Source of the DNA: an uncultured Gammaproteobacteria bacterium
GTDB lineage: Bacteria > Pseudomonadota > Gammaproteobacteria > Arenicellales > Poriferihabitantaceae
Direction: 5' to 3'
Length of the DNA stretch: 64,000 nucleotides
Assembly (NCBI GenBank): GCA_937992195.1
Contig: CALKKV010000024.1
Coordinates: 37,942-101,941, forward strand
Both the position numbers and the translations under genes were made by a program. Each line of letters starts with the position of its first letter. Position 1 is the stretch's first letter. Below, in pieces: positions 7,812 to 16,684 of the stretch. The notes below the pieces were generated by a model, which saw nothing but the letters and a program-made list of their open reading frames with translations, was not told where the DNA came from and ran no database searches.

Positions 7812-8665
7812 TGAATATGATGGGCGAAGAGATGCAACCTGAAGTAACAAAAGGCGCGATACGAATCGAGGACGTAGTCAAAATCTACGACCCCGATGGC
7901 GCTGCAGTAATGGCGGTTGATCATTGCTCGATTGATATTCCAGCAGGTGAGATATGTATGATTGTTGGACCTTCAGGGTGCGGTAAAACCACACTGTTAA
8001 ATGCCATCGCCGGGTTTCATGATGTGACTTCTGGGCATATTTATCTCGACGATGAGATGTTGTGTGGACCTGATAATCGCAAGGCTGAGCCAGGCTCCGA
8101 TCGTATCGTGGTTTTTCAAAACGGTGCGCTGTTTCCTTGGAAGACCAACTTAGAGAATATTGCCTTTGGCCCGATGATGGAGGGAAAGCTAAGTAAAAGC
8201 GAAATCTATGATAAAGCTCGCAGCATGATGGCGGACGCTGGATTAAGCGGAACTGAAAACAGCTATCCGGGTGAAGTGTCTTCAGGGTTGAGGAGGCGGG
8301 TGGAAATAGTGAGAGCATTGATGAACGATCCTAAGGTATTGTTATTCGATGAGCCGTATCGCGCCTTGGATTCACTGACTAAATCTGTCATGCATGAAGC
8401 GCTTTTAGAGATCTATTATAAAAATAAGGTGACGATATTTTTTATTACTCATGATTTGGAAGAGGCAATCTTTTTAGGTCACCGGCTGATAATCATGTCA
8501 TCGAGACCTTGTAAGCCTAAAAAGATTGTCGACGTCGATATCCCACATCCGAGAGACTACAGTGTTCTTACCAGCCCAAGATTTAGAGAAATTATGAATG
8601 AAGCAAAAGGTGTGGTGCATGAGGAAGCTAAAAAGGCATTCGATGCCGGTGAGAAGGAGGGATAA
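7811..8665 (+). CDS. ABC importer ATPase 1, degenerate signature motif
   Basis: A 284-residue SsuB/TauB-like ATPase. Walker A (GPSGCGKTT, about 53-61), Q-loop (FQNGALFPW), Walker B with its Glu (LLFDEPYRALD) and the switch histidine H214 (ITHDLEEA) are intact. The ABC signature is not: where LSGGM is expected it reads VSSGL (156-160), followed by RRR. Its partner ATPase 2 has a normal signature but lacks the switch histidine. The start overlaps the permease stop (TGATG), and the gene ends five bases before permease 2. Confidence 0.88.
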   Translation: MNMMGEEMQPEVTKGAIRIEDVVKIYDPDGAAVMAVDHCSIDIPAGEICMIVGPSGCGKTTLLNAIAGFHDVTSGHIYLDDEMLCGPDNRKAEPGSDRIVVFQNGALFPWKTNLENIAFGPMMEGKLSKSEIYDKARSMMADAGLSGTENSYPGEVSSGLRRRVEIVRALMNDPKVLLFDEPYRALDSLTKSVMHEALLEIYYKNKVTIFFITHDLEEAIFLGHRLIIMSSRPCKPKKIVDVDIPHPRDYSVLTSPRFREIMNEAKGVVHEEAKKAFDAGEKEG

Positions 8666-8670
8666 CAGCT

Positions 8671-9495
8671 ATGAGTCTTCGAACCTTCAAAGAGAATCTT
8701 TTTAGTAAAGGCGCGCTGCGAGGCATTGCCGCGATCGTTATTTTTGTCATCATTTGGGAAGTGGGAGCGCGTTCTGAGCAAATATTTGGTTTTCGTGTGC
8801 CTTTCCTTGGGCTGGTGCCGCCGCCGAGTTCAGTATTTGTAAGCTGGGGCGGATTAATTGGAGAACCGAGCTATTGGCAAAGCTGGTATATGAGTTTTGT
8901 GCGTGTGTTCACCGGATTTATTGCTGCGGTACTCATCGGGATTCCGCTCGGGTTATTCATGGCGGTAAACAAAACGTTCTATGGCATGGCTTTTCCTTCA
9001 TTTGAGGTGCTGCGCCCTATTCCTCCGCTTGCCTGGGTGCCGGCGTCAATTATTTTCTGGCCAACTCAGGAAATGTCGATCGCCTTTGTTACTTTTCTCG
9101 GCGCTTTTTATACTATTGTTATCAATGTTCTCGGCGGTGCGAAATCGATCAACAAGCAATTTTTACAGGCAGCGCAGTCGATGGGCGCATCACAATGGGA
9201 CATTTTTAGACGCATTATTTTCCCTGCAACCTTGCCATCTATCGTAGTCGGCTCAGCGGTTGGAATGGGTATCACCTGGGAAGTAGTGGTAGCCGCCGAA
9301 ATGATTTCTGGTGGCGGTAGCTCTGGTGGTGGTGCCGGTGGAGGACTTGGCTTTTTTATATGGGCCTCATACGTGGGTGGTTCCTATGAGCAAATTATTG
9401 TAGGCATGATCAGTATTGGAATTGCTGGTTACTTTAGCAGCGAATTGCTGCGACAGCTGGGTGGTTATTTAACACCATGGCTGAAAACAAGATAA
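8671..9495 (+). CDS. ABC importer permease 2 (SsuC/TauC-like) with Gly-rich insertion
   Basis: A 274-residue membrane protein with about six helices. The EAA coupling loop reads AAQSMGASQWDIFRRIIFPA around residue 170. After the conserved AEM of the fifth helix region there is a Gly/Ser-rich run, residues about 212-226 (SGGGSSGGGAGGG), before the usual GLGF. Permease 1 has only SGQYGLGY at the same place, so about nine residues are inserted. A strong AGGAGGG ribosome site ends ATPase 1. It most likely forms a heterodimer with permease 1. Confidence 0.86.
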   Translation: MSLRTFKENLFSKGALRGIAAIVIFVIIWEVGARSEQIFGFRVPFLGLVPPPSSVFVSWGGLIGEPSYWQSWYMSFVRVFTGFIAAVLIGIPLGLFMAVNKTFYGMAFPSFEVLRPIPPLAWVPASIIFWPTQEMSIAFVTFLGAFYTIVINVLGGAKSINKQFLQAAQSMGASQWDIFRRIIFPATLPSIVVGSAVGMGITWEVVVAAEMISGGGSSGGGAGGGLGFFIWASYVGGSYEQIIVGMISIGIAGYFSSELLRQLGGYLTPWLKTR

Positions 9496-9514
9496 AAAGT
9501 ATACACACTGATTT

Positions 9515-10375
9515 ATGTCATCTGATAACTCAAAATCACAGGGCAACAGCGAGATTGTTGCCAACAACATAAGTAAGTCATTTGGCGCGGGCCCGTTTGC
9601 TAAAGAGGTCGTAAAAGACTGCTCGTTTTCAATCGAAAGCAACAAGCTGACGGTAATGATTGGACCCTCCGGCTGTGGAAAAAGCTCTATCATCCAGTTG
9701 ATTGCCGGTTTTGAGCAGCCAACTTCCGGTGAGATTACGATGAATGGTGTGCCAATCACTGGCCCTGGTAAGGATCGGCTTGTGTTGTTTCAGGAGTCTG
9801 CACTGTTTCCGTGGATGACGACGTACGACAATATTATGTATGGTCCCAGAGCGCGCGGGGAAGGCGGCAAAGAGTCAACTGATTTAGCCGATTTTCTGCT
9901 CAACAAGGTGGGGCTTGAAGCGTTTAAAGATAAGTATCCAGCGCAGTTATCTGGCGGTATGCAACGCCGTGCCGAGCTTGCTAGAGCGATGATCAATAAG
10001 CCGGAGATTATGATTCTTGATGAGCCTTTTCGTGGTCTGGATCACATGTCGAAAGAGTTGATGTGGGAATACTACGCTGGACTGTATGAAGAAGACCGCA
10101 ATACCAACTTTTTTATAACAACCGACATCGATGAAGCCATCTTTCTTGCAGATAGATTGCTGGTAATGACCAATTTGCCGACGTCAACTAGAAAGGTGAT
10201 TGATATCGATATACCGCGTCCCAGAAAAATCGATGACGTTGCAGATAGCGATCGGGCGAATGAAATTAAAACTGAAGTCATGACGTTGCTTCATGAAGAA
10301 GCAATGAAGTCTTTCTCCGGTGGTAGCAAAGCCGCTGCCGATTTTCTTGAAGCCTATTCAAAACGATCGGGCTGA
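9515..10375 (+). CDS. ABC importer ATPase 2, lacking the switch histidine
   Basis: A 286-residue SsuB/TauB-like ATPase. Walker A (GPSGCGKSS), Q-loop (FQESALFPW), signature LSGGM (145-149) and Walker B (MILDEPFRGLD) are normal. The H-loop reads FITTDIDEA, so the switch histidine is replaced by T203. In a heterodimer with ATPase 1, the site made of ATPase 1 Walker motifs and this signature would be canonical, while the site made of these Walker motifs and the ATPase 1 signature would be degenerate. The gene is 19 bases after permease 2. Confidence 0.88.
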   Translation: MSSDNSKSQGNSEIVANNISKSFGAGPFAKEVVKDCSFSIESNKLTVMIGPSGCGKSSIIQLIAGFEQPTSGEITMNGVPITGPGKDRLVLFQESALFPWMTTYDNIMYGPRARGEGGKESTDLADFLLNKVGLEAFKDKYPAQLSGGMQRRAELARAMINKPEIMILDEPFRGLDHMSKELMWEYYAGLYEEDRNTNFFITTDIDEAIFLADRLLVMTNLPTSTRKVIDIDIPRPRKIDDVADSDRANEIKTEVMTLLHEEAMKSFSGGSKAAADFLEAYSKRSG

Positions 10376-10444
10376 CAATTTTTTAGCATCCGTTTTTGGT
10401 CTCAAGAAAGAGAATGCCAGCAATAGTGAACTGACAATATAGTG

Positions 10445-10636
10445 ATGGATTTTCTGCTCGAAAGATCGACGGTTATCGCTCTTGCGCTCTTGGGAGCCGC
10501 GGTTTCTATTATTGCGTCCTGGTGCAATTCACGGCCTAATGTTTCAAAAGTCAAAGTAAAGCAGCTAACATTGCTTTCCTATATTCTGATGGGGGCAAGT
10601 ATGGTTCTATTTATTCTCGCTGGCCTCTTATCTTAG
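10445..10636 (+). CDS. small membrane protein of unknown function
   Basis: A 63-residue ORF (ATG 10445; a GTG lies directly before it at 10442) with two hydrophobic segments, about residues 8-25 and 42-60, joined by a basic loop rich in Lys and Arg (SRPNVSKVKVKQ). It follows ATPase 2 by 69 bases on the same strand, so it may be the last gene of the importer operon. No family is recognised. The composition looks like a real small inner-membrane protein, but no ribosome site is obvious. Confidence 0.5.
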   Translation: MDFLLERSTVIALALLGAAVSIIASWCNSRPNVSKVKVKQLTLLSYILMGASMVLFILAGLLS

Positions 10637-10691
10637 AGGGATAGGTAACCGATCGCTTTTTAGTTTTTCTTTGTATTTAGGGTCGTCATTG

Positions 10692-11305
10692 TTAACCACC
10701 GCTTGCCCAACCGTGCAGGTTCTGCTTAAAGCTTTTGCAATAAGGATGTTCTTTTTGTAAAGCGGCGACGCCTTTTTCACTCGTGTACCCGTTTGCCTGA
10801 GTGCAAAGGGCTACTTTTGTACGCTGATGACAGTTGTCACAGGACTCTCTTAGCCTGCAGCTTCTGGAAGACGTTCATTGGGTGGAAAATGCGGGCTTCC
10901 TGTTACCAGGTTAGCGATGGACTTTCCCAAGATTGCGTCAGACCTAACGGTTAATGGCGTATCAAAAGAAACCGTACCAAATGAAGAAGTCGTGAAGGCA
11001 GGCGTCTGGATAATTACTGCGCCGATTTCCTTTGGCTTTTCTTCTGCGTTTTTAGCTGTTGATGCAGTTTGCTTTGCACGAATCGATTCAATTTCAGTGC
11101 TCGCAAGTTCTGCATATACGCTGTCAGGATAACTAGCGACATAAGCCTGATCATCTTCTATAGCACAGGAAGATTGTGCTGTATTGATTAAAGTTTGCTC
11201 TTTTGCTGCGGGTGACATTGCCGTAGCGCTGTTTACAGCTGGTGTTTTCACTAGTTCATCGGCGCTCCTTTGCGCGGTTAAATTGCGGTCAACGTTTTTT
11301 TGCAT
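10692..11305 (-). pseudogene. hypothetical protein gene split by a frameshift
   Basis: An ORF from ATG 11305 encodes about 151 residues and stops at 10850. A second open stretch in another frame runs on from about 10874 to a stop at 10692, with no ATG/GTG start, and encodes a Cys-rich tail (SCDNCHQRTK ... HPYCKSF). Joined by a one-base correction near 10850-10874 they would give about 200 residues. The first part contains AYVASYPDSVYAELA, which resembles the YP-G-FA-LA helix seen beside caspase-like and Sel1 proteins. No function is assigned. It is either a broken gene, a sequencing error or a programmed shift; no slippery heptamer is evident. Confidence 0.5.
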
Positions 11306-11531
11306 TTCAGCGACTTTTTACGAGAGAAGCAGCTGCGCTTCGCTACCAAAGTTTCCGCGAAGATGGGTGTGAAAAAATAACATAATCTGCAGCATATCCC
11401 CGAAAGTTTTGCGGACTCCTACATTCGCTATCGCGATAGATTAGATAATTCTACGTCCCTATCTAAAGACAGTGGAAAATAGGGGGTCTAATGCATACTA
11501 TGTAACTTTATAAATCGAGTTATGTATCGTC

Positions 11532-12692
11532 ATGAATGCACTAGACGGTTTGAAAGTTCTTGAATTAGGGCAATTAATTGCCGGCCCATTTGCTGCGAAG
11601 ACGCTGGGTGACTTTGGCGCGGATGTGATTAAGGTGGAATCTGAGGGTGTTGGAGATCCACTTAGAAAATGGAGATTGCTCCGCGACGGTACTTCTGTTT
11701 GGTGGCAGGTGCAGTCGAGAAACAAACGATCACTGACCCTGGATCTGCGATCTGAAGAAGGGCAGGAATCGGTGAGACGGCTGGCCAAGGAAGCGGATGT
11801 TGTCATCGAAAACTTTAAACCGGGGAAGCTTGAAGAATGGAATATTGGCTGGGAACAGCTGCATTCGATTAACCCAAGTTTGATCATGCTACGAATATCT
11901 GGCTACGGGCAAACCGGGCCTTATAGCCAGAAGCCTGGCTTTGGTGTGCTGGGAGAAGCTATGGGCGGTCTGCGCTTCCTCACGGGCGAGCCGGGTCGAG
12001 TGCCGGTGCGGGTAGGAGTCTCGATCGGCGACACGCTGGCGGCATTACATGGTGTGATGGGTATCTTGATGGCGCTGCGACATAAAGAAGTTAATGACGG
12101 CGAAGGACAATATATCGATGTCGCGTTATATGAAAGCGTATTTAATGTGATGGAGAGTTTGCTACCAGAATACGATGCGTTTGGTGCTATTCGTGAGCAG
12201 GCTGGCAGCGCATTGCCCGGTATTGCACCCAGCAATGCTTATCAATGTAAAGATCAAAACTACGTATTGATTGGCGGGAATGGCGACAGCATTTATCAAA
12301 GACTGATGAAAAAAATTGGTCGGGTTGATCTCGCAGATGATCCTGATCTTGCGCAAAATGATGGCCGAGTAAAACGTGTAGAAGAGATCGATCAAGCGAT
12401 TCAAAGCTGGACGCAAACACGTTCAAGACAAACGGTGATCGACGAGCTAGACACAGTTGGCGTTCCCGTTGGCAAGATCTATTCGATTGAAGACATCGCT
12501 GAAGATCCGCAGTATCAGGCGCGTGGTATGTTGGTGACTACACAGGACAACGCGGGTAATTCAGTGCAGGTGCCTGGTATCGTTCCTAAATTGAGTTTGA
12601 CACCCGGAAAAATTCGTCACCCCGCACCGGATTTAGGTGAACATACTGAAGAAATACTGGAGTCAACAAGTTGGCCGACACGAGGAAATTAG
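11532..12692 (+). CDS. CoA transferase, family III (CaiB/BaiF)
   Basis: The 386-residue protein shows the family III fold: GLKVLELGQLIAGPFA at the start, DVVIENFKPGKL, RISGYGQTGPY, and the catalytic Asp in the conserved QYIDVALYES (D196). The C-terminal part carries VPVGKIYSIEDIAEDPQ. Such enzymes move CoA between carboxylic acids, for example in carnitine, benzylsuccinate or formate/oxalate metabolism. It lies 40 bases upstream of pobA and could activate a related acid. The acid and donor cannot be told from sequence. Confidence 0.88.
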   Translation: MNALDGLKVLELGQLIAGPFAAKTLGDFGADVIKVESEGVGDPLRKWRLLRDGTSVWWQVQSRNKRSLTLDLRSEEGQESVRRLAKEADVVIENFKPGKLEEWNIGWEQLHSINPSLIMLRISGYGQTGPYSQKPGFGVLGEAMGGLRFLTGEPGRVPVRVGVSIGDTLAALHGVMGILMALRHKEVNDGEGQYIDVALYESVFNVMESLLPEYDAFGAIREQAGSALPGIAPSNAYQCKDQNYVLIGGNGDSIYQRLMKKIGRVDLADDPDLAQNDGRVKRVEEIDQAIQSWTQTRSRQTVIDELDTVGVPVGKIYSIEDIAEDPQYQARGMLVTTQDNAGNSVQVPGIVPKLSLTPGKIRHPAPDLGEHTEEILESTSWPTRGN

Positions 12693-12742
12693 ACGATGAC
12701 CTCATATCAGTGTTTAGTTCTTTCCATGTTTAATTGAATTCT

Positions 12743-13915
12743 ATGAAAACAGATGTAGCCATCATTGGCGGCGGTCCGGCAGGTATGCTGTTGTCACAAA
12801 TTCTCGATCTCAATGGTATTTCAAGTATTGTCCTGGAAAGACAAACTAAAGAATATGTTTTAGGGCGAATTCGTGCGGGTGTCCTCGAGCAGGGCACGGT
12901 TGAAATGATGAGTAAAGCAGGAATTGGAGACCGAATTGAAAAGGAAGGTTTTATCCACGAAAGTATTGGAATCGGATTCGATGATGCAGTGCATTCAATT
13001 GATGTCGTTGGTTTAACCAACGGCAGCGTTGTGACGGTTTATGGTCAAACAGAATTAACAAAGGATCTGTATCAAATACGTGAAGAAACGAAAGGGGTGG
13101 TGCTAACCGGGGTGGAAGATGTGCAGCTATATCAGCTGACAACGGATGAACCCTATGTGACCTGTCGCCATGCTGGAGAAAACCTTCGTATTGACTGTGA
13201 CTTTATCGCGGGCTGTGACGGCTTTCATGGTCCAAGTCGACAGGCGATACCTGTGTCTCACTTAAACGAATACCATCTGTCCTATCCTTATGGCTGGCTG
13301 GGCGTATTGAGTGAAACACCGCCTGTGTGTGACGAAGTGGTGTATTCAAATCATGAGCGGGGTTTTGCGCTTTGCTCGATGAGAAATAAAGAACTAAGCC
13401 GTTACTATATCCAGGTGCCATCCGGCGATCGAGTTTCGGATTGGTCGGATGACGATTTTTGGAAAGAGTTTAAGCAACGTGTTCCCAACGTAATTGCTTC
13501 CACTATCGTTACCGGACCCTCGATTGAAAAAAGTATTGCACCACTGCGCGCATTTGTTGCGGATAACCTCAATTACGGCAGACTTTTTCTCGCTGGTGAT
13601 GCCGGGCATATCGTTCCACCAACCGGAGCCAAAGGATTGAATTTGGCCGTTTCAGATGTCTATTACCTGTCCGAGGCATTTAAATCCTTCTACAAACAAG
13701 GCAGTGAGAAAGATCTATCCAATTATTCGTCTACCGCTTTGCGGCGGATATGGAAGACGGTGCGCTTTTCTCTGATGTGTACCAAAATGCTGCATCTTTC
13801 TCCGCAAAGCACACCTTTTGAAAAAGAGGTGCAAAAAGCAGAGATTCGTTACCTCCTATCCTCGAAGGCGGCCATGACGACTCTGGCCGAAAACTATGTA
13901 GGTTTGCCTTATTAG
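12743..13915 (+). CDS. pobA: 4-hydroxybenzoate 3-monooxygenase
   Basis: A 390-residue flavoprotein hydroxylase closely following Pseudomonas PobA: N-terminal FAD motif (GGGPAGM), YVLGRIRAGVLEQG, VYGQTELTKDL, FIAGCDGFHGPSR, SIAPLR, and the second FAD motif LFLAGDAGHIVPPTGAKGLN. It converts 4-hydroxybenzoate to protocatechuate with NADPH and O2. The start is taken as ATG 12743, which matches the MKT start of the family; an in-frame TTG at 12734 would add three residues. No pobR or protocatechuate dioxygenase genes are in the window. Confidence 0.93.
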   Translation: MKTDVAIIGGGPAGMLLSQILDLNGISSIVLERQTKEYVLGRIRAGVLEQGTVEMMSKAGIGDRIEKEGFIHESIGIGFDDAVHSIDVVGLTNGSVVTVYGQTELTKDLYQIREETKGVVLTGVEDVQLYQLTTDEPYVTCRHAGENLRIDCDFIAGCDGFHGPSRQAIPVSHLNEYHLSYPYGWLGVLSETPPVCDEVVYSNHERGFALCSMRNKELSRYYIQVPSGDRVSDWSDDDFWKEFKQRVPNVIASTIVTGPSIEKSIAPLRAFVADNLNYGRLFLAGDAGHIVPPTGAKGLNLAVSDVYYLSEAFKSFYKQGSEKDLSNYSSTALRRIWKTVRFSLMCTKMLHLSPQSTPFEKEVQKAEIRYLLSSKAAMTTLAENYVGLPY

Positions 13916-14279
13916 TCTATGAGTAGCTTGGGAATTGTTCCCGCTTTCTGTGGTATTGAGATACTACAAACAGCTCTGACTGCGTCCCGTCTTTCCATTC
14001 TTCGCTCGGTTGCGAAAACAAGTTTTAATATTGCCTTACTAAAAGGCTATACTCATCGCAGACACTGATTCATGTTTGAAAAGATATGAGTATGTTCAAA
14101 CAGGATGTTGTCTTCCGGACCAGGGGTAGAGGAACTTGTAGTTACCAAAACTAAATTGCTGTCTTGGATGTTAACTTGGGAATCTATTACCTGTTCTGAC
14201 GCGTACACTGATTTCTATTTTTCATTGAGAAATCAAAAAAATAATAATTGTATTTAACCATTTCACCTGAGGACTAACT
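13916..14279 (+). other. 364-base intergenic region
   Basis: No gene is supported. Two structures are seen: a GGGAA-TTG-TTCCC hairpin (13930-13942) followed by GCTTTCTG, a weak terminator for pobA; and TGATTTCT (14209-14216) with AGAAATCA (14228-14235), an 8-bp inverted repeat 45 bases before the dehydrogenase start that could be an operator or leader hairpin. The rest shows no pattern I can name. Confidence 0.4.
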
Positions 14280-15554
14280 ATGAAGTTTAAGCAAACGATA
14301 CTGCTAAGCGCCCTCACAACGGCGTCGTTAGTATTTGGTAGCGTGCAAGCGATAAGTGATGACGGAAATCTTTCTAAACTCGGTGCGTTTAAAACAACAG
14401 GAACCGATACCGGTGAGAGCATCCCGCAAGGCGGCAAATACGCCGACAATCTAACCAAGATTCTGCAAACCATTAAGATGCCGGATGGCTTTAAGATTGA
14501 GTTGTTTGCATTGGCGCCAGATGCCCGGCATATGGCAATTGGCAGAAACAAAGCAACAGTTTGGATTGGAACCAAGAAATCAAAAATCTGGGCGGCAACA
14601 GATCGCGATCTGGATAATGTTGCGGATACGGTTGAAGAGTTTAGTCCAAGCGTTAAATTTGATTTGCCAAATGGTGTTTGCTATTCACCAGATGGATTTC
14701 TGTTTGTTGCAGAACGTAACCGTGTGTTGATGTTTCCAGCTGCCGAGTTTTTTATGGAAAGCCCGGATACTGTGGCGATTCCTATCGTGCCCCAAGGTGA
14801 GTTGATTCCGGTTGAAGAAGAATCTTATAACCATACGGCAAGAGTCTGCGCTATCGGGCCAGATAACAAGCTTTATATTAGTTTGGGCCAGCCGTTTAAT
14901 GTTTCGCCTCCTGACAAGCAAGACTTATACGATGAAGTGGGTATCGGTGGCATGATTCGAATGAACCGAGACGGATCAGAGCGGGAAGTTATCGCTACCG
15001 GGATTCGTAACTCTGTCGGTCATGCTTTTAACCCCGCCGACGGTAGTCTTTGGTTCACCGATAATCAGGTGGACGGAATGGGTGATGAAACCCCGCCTGG
15101 AGAAATCAACAAGATTCCCGCGTCTGGCGGATGGTTCGGACATCCCCACTATGGCGGGGGCGAGGTAAGAACGGCGGATTACGATGGCCAGGATATTCCA
15201 GAAGCAAAGCTCGCTAACTATATACCACCGCAGGTGGAAACCATCGCCCATGCCGCAGACCTTGGCATGATGTTTTATACCGGCAATATGTTTCCAGAGA
15301 AATATAAAAACGCGATTTTTAGCGCGCAACATGGATCCTGGAATGCAGTGAAGCCCCGCGGTGCGCGCGTCATGGTAACTTTTCTTGATGAGGAGGGTAA
15401 CGCTGCGGAAACAATTCCTTTTGCAGAAGGATGGCTGCAGGATAATGGGGTGTACTCTGGGCGTCCGGTTGACGTGCAGCAATACGTAGACGGCTCTATC
15501 CTTGTGTCTGACGACAAGGCTGGTGCGGTATATCGTATTTCGTACGAAGGTTAA
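14280..15554 (+). CDS. PQQ-dependent sugar/sorbosone dehydrogenase-like periplasmic protein
   Basis: A 424-residue secreted beta-propeller protein with a signal peptide (cleavage near residues 24-26, VQAI-SD). Landmarks are FALAPDARHMAIG, ATDRDLDNVADTVEEF, NGVCYSPDGFLFVAERNRV, GIRNSVGHAFNPADGSLWFTDNQVDGM and the C-terminal VSDDKAGAVYRI. These fit the soluble GDH / L-sorbosone dehydrogenase group, which oxidises sugars or aldehydes with PQQ in the periplasm. TGAGGA precedes the ATG. The next gene encodes a small cytochrome c, a likely electron acceptor. Confidence 0.8.
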   Translation: MKFKQTILLSALTTASLVFGSVQAISDDGNLSKLGAFKTTGTDTGESIPQGGKYADNLTKILQTIKMPDGFKIELFALAPDARHMAIGRNKATVWIGTKKSKIWAATDRDLDNVADTVEEFSPSVKFDLPNGVCYSPDGFLFVAERNRVLMFPAAEFFMESPDTVAIPIVPQGELIPVEEESYNHTARVCAIGPDNKLYISLGQPFNVSPPDKQDLYDEVGIGGMIRMNRDGSEREVIATGIRNSVGHAFNPADGSLWFTDNQVDGMGDETPPGEINKIPASGGWFGHPHYGGGEVRTADYDGQDIPEAKLANYIPPQVETIAHAADLGMMFYTGNMFPEKYKNAIFSAQHGSWNAVKPRGARVMVTFLDEEGNAAETIPFAEGWLQDNGVYSGRPVDVQQYVDGSILVSDDKAGAVYRISYEG

Positions 15555-15561
15555 TAATAAA

Positions 15562-15590
15562 ACTGGCGAGCCGATTACCGGCTCGCCAGT
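15562..15590 (+). terminator. strong hairpin between dehydrogenase and cytochrome c genes
   Basis: ACTGGCGAGCCG (15562-15573) pairs perfectly with CGGCTCGCCAGT (15579-15590) around a five-base loop. It lies eight bases after the dehydrogenase stop and 17 bases before the cytochrome start. GATAAAAAATT follows, not a T-run, so it may be a partial terminator or a 3'-end stabiliser. Confidence 0.55.
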
Positions 15591-15607
15591 GATAAAAAAT
15601 TCGATCA

Positions 15608-15934
15608 ATGCGATATCTAATTTTAATCACCAGTGTTGTGATTGGCCTTTCACACTCCATAGTAAACGCAGCCGACGCGACCGCGGGTAAGCTGAAAGCC
15701 GAACAGGCTTGCCAAACCTGCCATGGTGTCGACGGAATATCACAGCTAGCAATGGTTCCTAATTTAAGCGGGCAGCGAGCCGACTACACAAAAATTCAAC
15801 TAGAAGCCTATCGATCAGGTCAGCGAAACCACGCACAAATGTCGATTATTGCGCAATCTCTTACGGACGAAGAAATAGCTGATTTGGCTGAGTGGTATTC
15901 AAAAATTAATGTAACGGTTTCTCTTCCTGAGTAA
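15608..15934 (+). CDS. periplasmic class I cytochrome c
   Basis: A 108-residue secreted protein with a signal peptide ending at AA near residue 22 and a single haem motif CQTCH (C35, C38, H39). M78 in NHAQMSII is the probable sixth ligand. Length and spacing fit the cytochrome c553/c4-half family. It follows the PQQ-type dehydrogenase after a strong hairpin and probably takes electrons from it to the respiratory chain. Confidence 0.88.
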   Translation: MRYLILITSVVIGLSHSIVNAADATAGKLKAEQACQTCHGVDGISQLAMVPNLSGQRADYTKIQLEAYRSGQRNHAQMSIIAQSLTDEEIADLAEWYSKINVTVSLPE

Positions 15935-16052
15935 AGCTGCAGTTGGGTTTAAGGCTGAGTGTTTGTATTCAGTTTATTATTTAACTAAATAGAAAATGAA
16001 AACATGGCTGAGGTAATTTGTGGGGTATATAGGTTGGTGCAGAAATTTCAAC

Positions 16053-16074
16053 TTGAAACGTCATTGAGTTTCAA
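16053..16074 (+). repeat. inverted repeat upstream of the Gfa-like gene
   Basis: TTGAAAC (16053-16059) and GTTTCAA (16068-16074) are exact inverted arms separated by eight bases, about 90 bases before the Gfa-like start. It could be a regulator site or a weak hairpin; nothing else is recognised in the 232-base gap. Confidence 0.3.
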
Positions 16075-16166
16075 AAGATTTGGGCAGCCCTCAGCTGCTT
16101 GAAATGACTTAAGAGCTTTTCATCTAATTCTGACGTGAAGATCGAGGTCGAAATCTAAACAGGATA

Positions 16167-16622
16167 ATGAGTATGAATGGTGGCAATACAAAGAGTTCTC
16201 CTTACACCGGAGGATGTTTATGTGGTTCGATTCAATACGAAATTGATAAAATCGAACCTCGAATGGGTCACTGCCATTGTTCAATGTGCCGCAAATTCCA
16301 TGGCGCTGCATTTGCAACGTTAGGTGAAGCGAAGGTGGAGAATTTTCGCTGGACCCAAGGAGAAGCGCTTCTGACGCACTATAAGGCAAGCAATGGTACT
16401 GTGCGCGGATTCTGCAAAGAATGCGGTTCCAGTATGACGTTTGCCGCTTCTGAGGACGCAGGTGAATTGGTCGAATTTTCTCTTGGAACACTTAATTGCG
16501 AGATAGATCTTCGTCCTGATGCGCATATTTATGTCGGATCCAAAGCGAGTTGGTTTGAGGTGAGCGATGATTTGCCTCAGTATGAAGAACGGAGATATCG
16601 TGAAGGTAGGGCTGTCGAGTAG
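16167..16622 (+). CDS. GFA-family zinc protein (glutathione-dependent formaldehyde-activating-like)
   Basis: A 151-residue protein with the full GFA zinc set: C17 and C19 (GGCLCGS), C36, C38 and C41 (CHCSMC), C83 and C86 (FCKECGSSM). The family was named for formaldehyde-glutathione adduct formation, but many members have unproven roles. A formaldehyde-related role would suit the C1-transfer and oxygenase genes at the left end, though they are 10 kb away. Single gene; ATG 16167 is followed closely by a second ATG at 16173. Confidence 0.8.
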   Translation: MSMNGGNTKSSPYTGGCLCGSIQYEIDKIEPRMGHCHCSMCRKFHGAAFATLGEAKVENFRWTQGEALLTHYKASNGTVRGFCKECGSSMTFAASEDAGELVEFSLGTLNCEIDLRPDAHIYVGSKASWFEVSDDLPQYEERRYREGRAVE

Positions 16623-16684
16623 TATTGCCGCAGTTCAAGAGATTGCGTTTTCCCCTCGTGAATTGCGCCAAACATTGAAACTGA

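Noticed and set aside
14976..15608. 210-codon antisense ORF opposite the PQQ-type dehydrogenase
   Set aside because: The sense strand clearly encodes a known family; the antisense product shows no recognisable domain.
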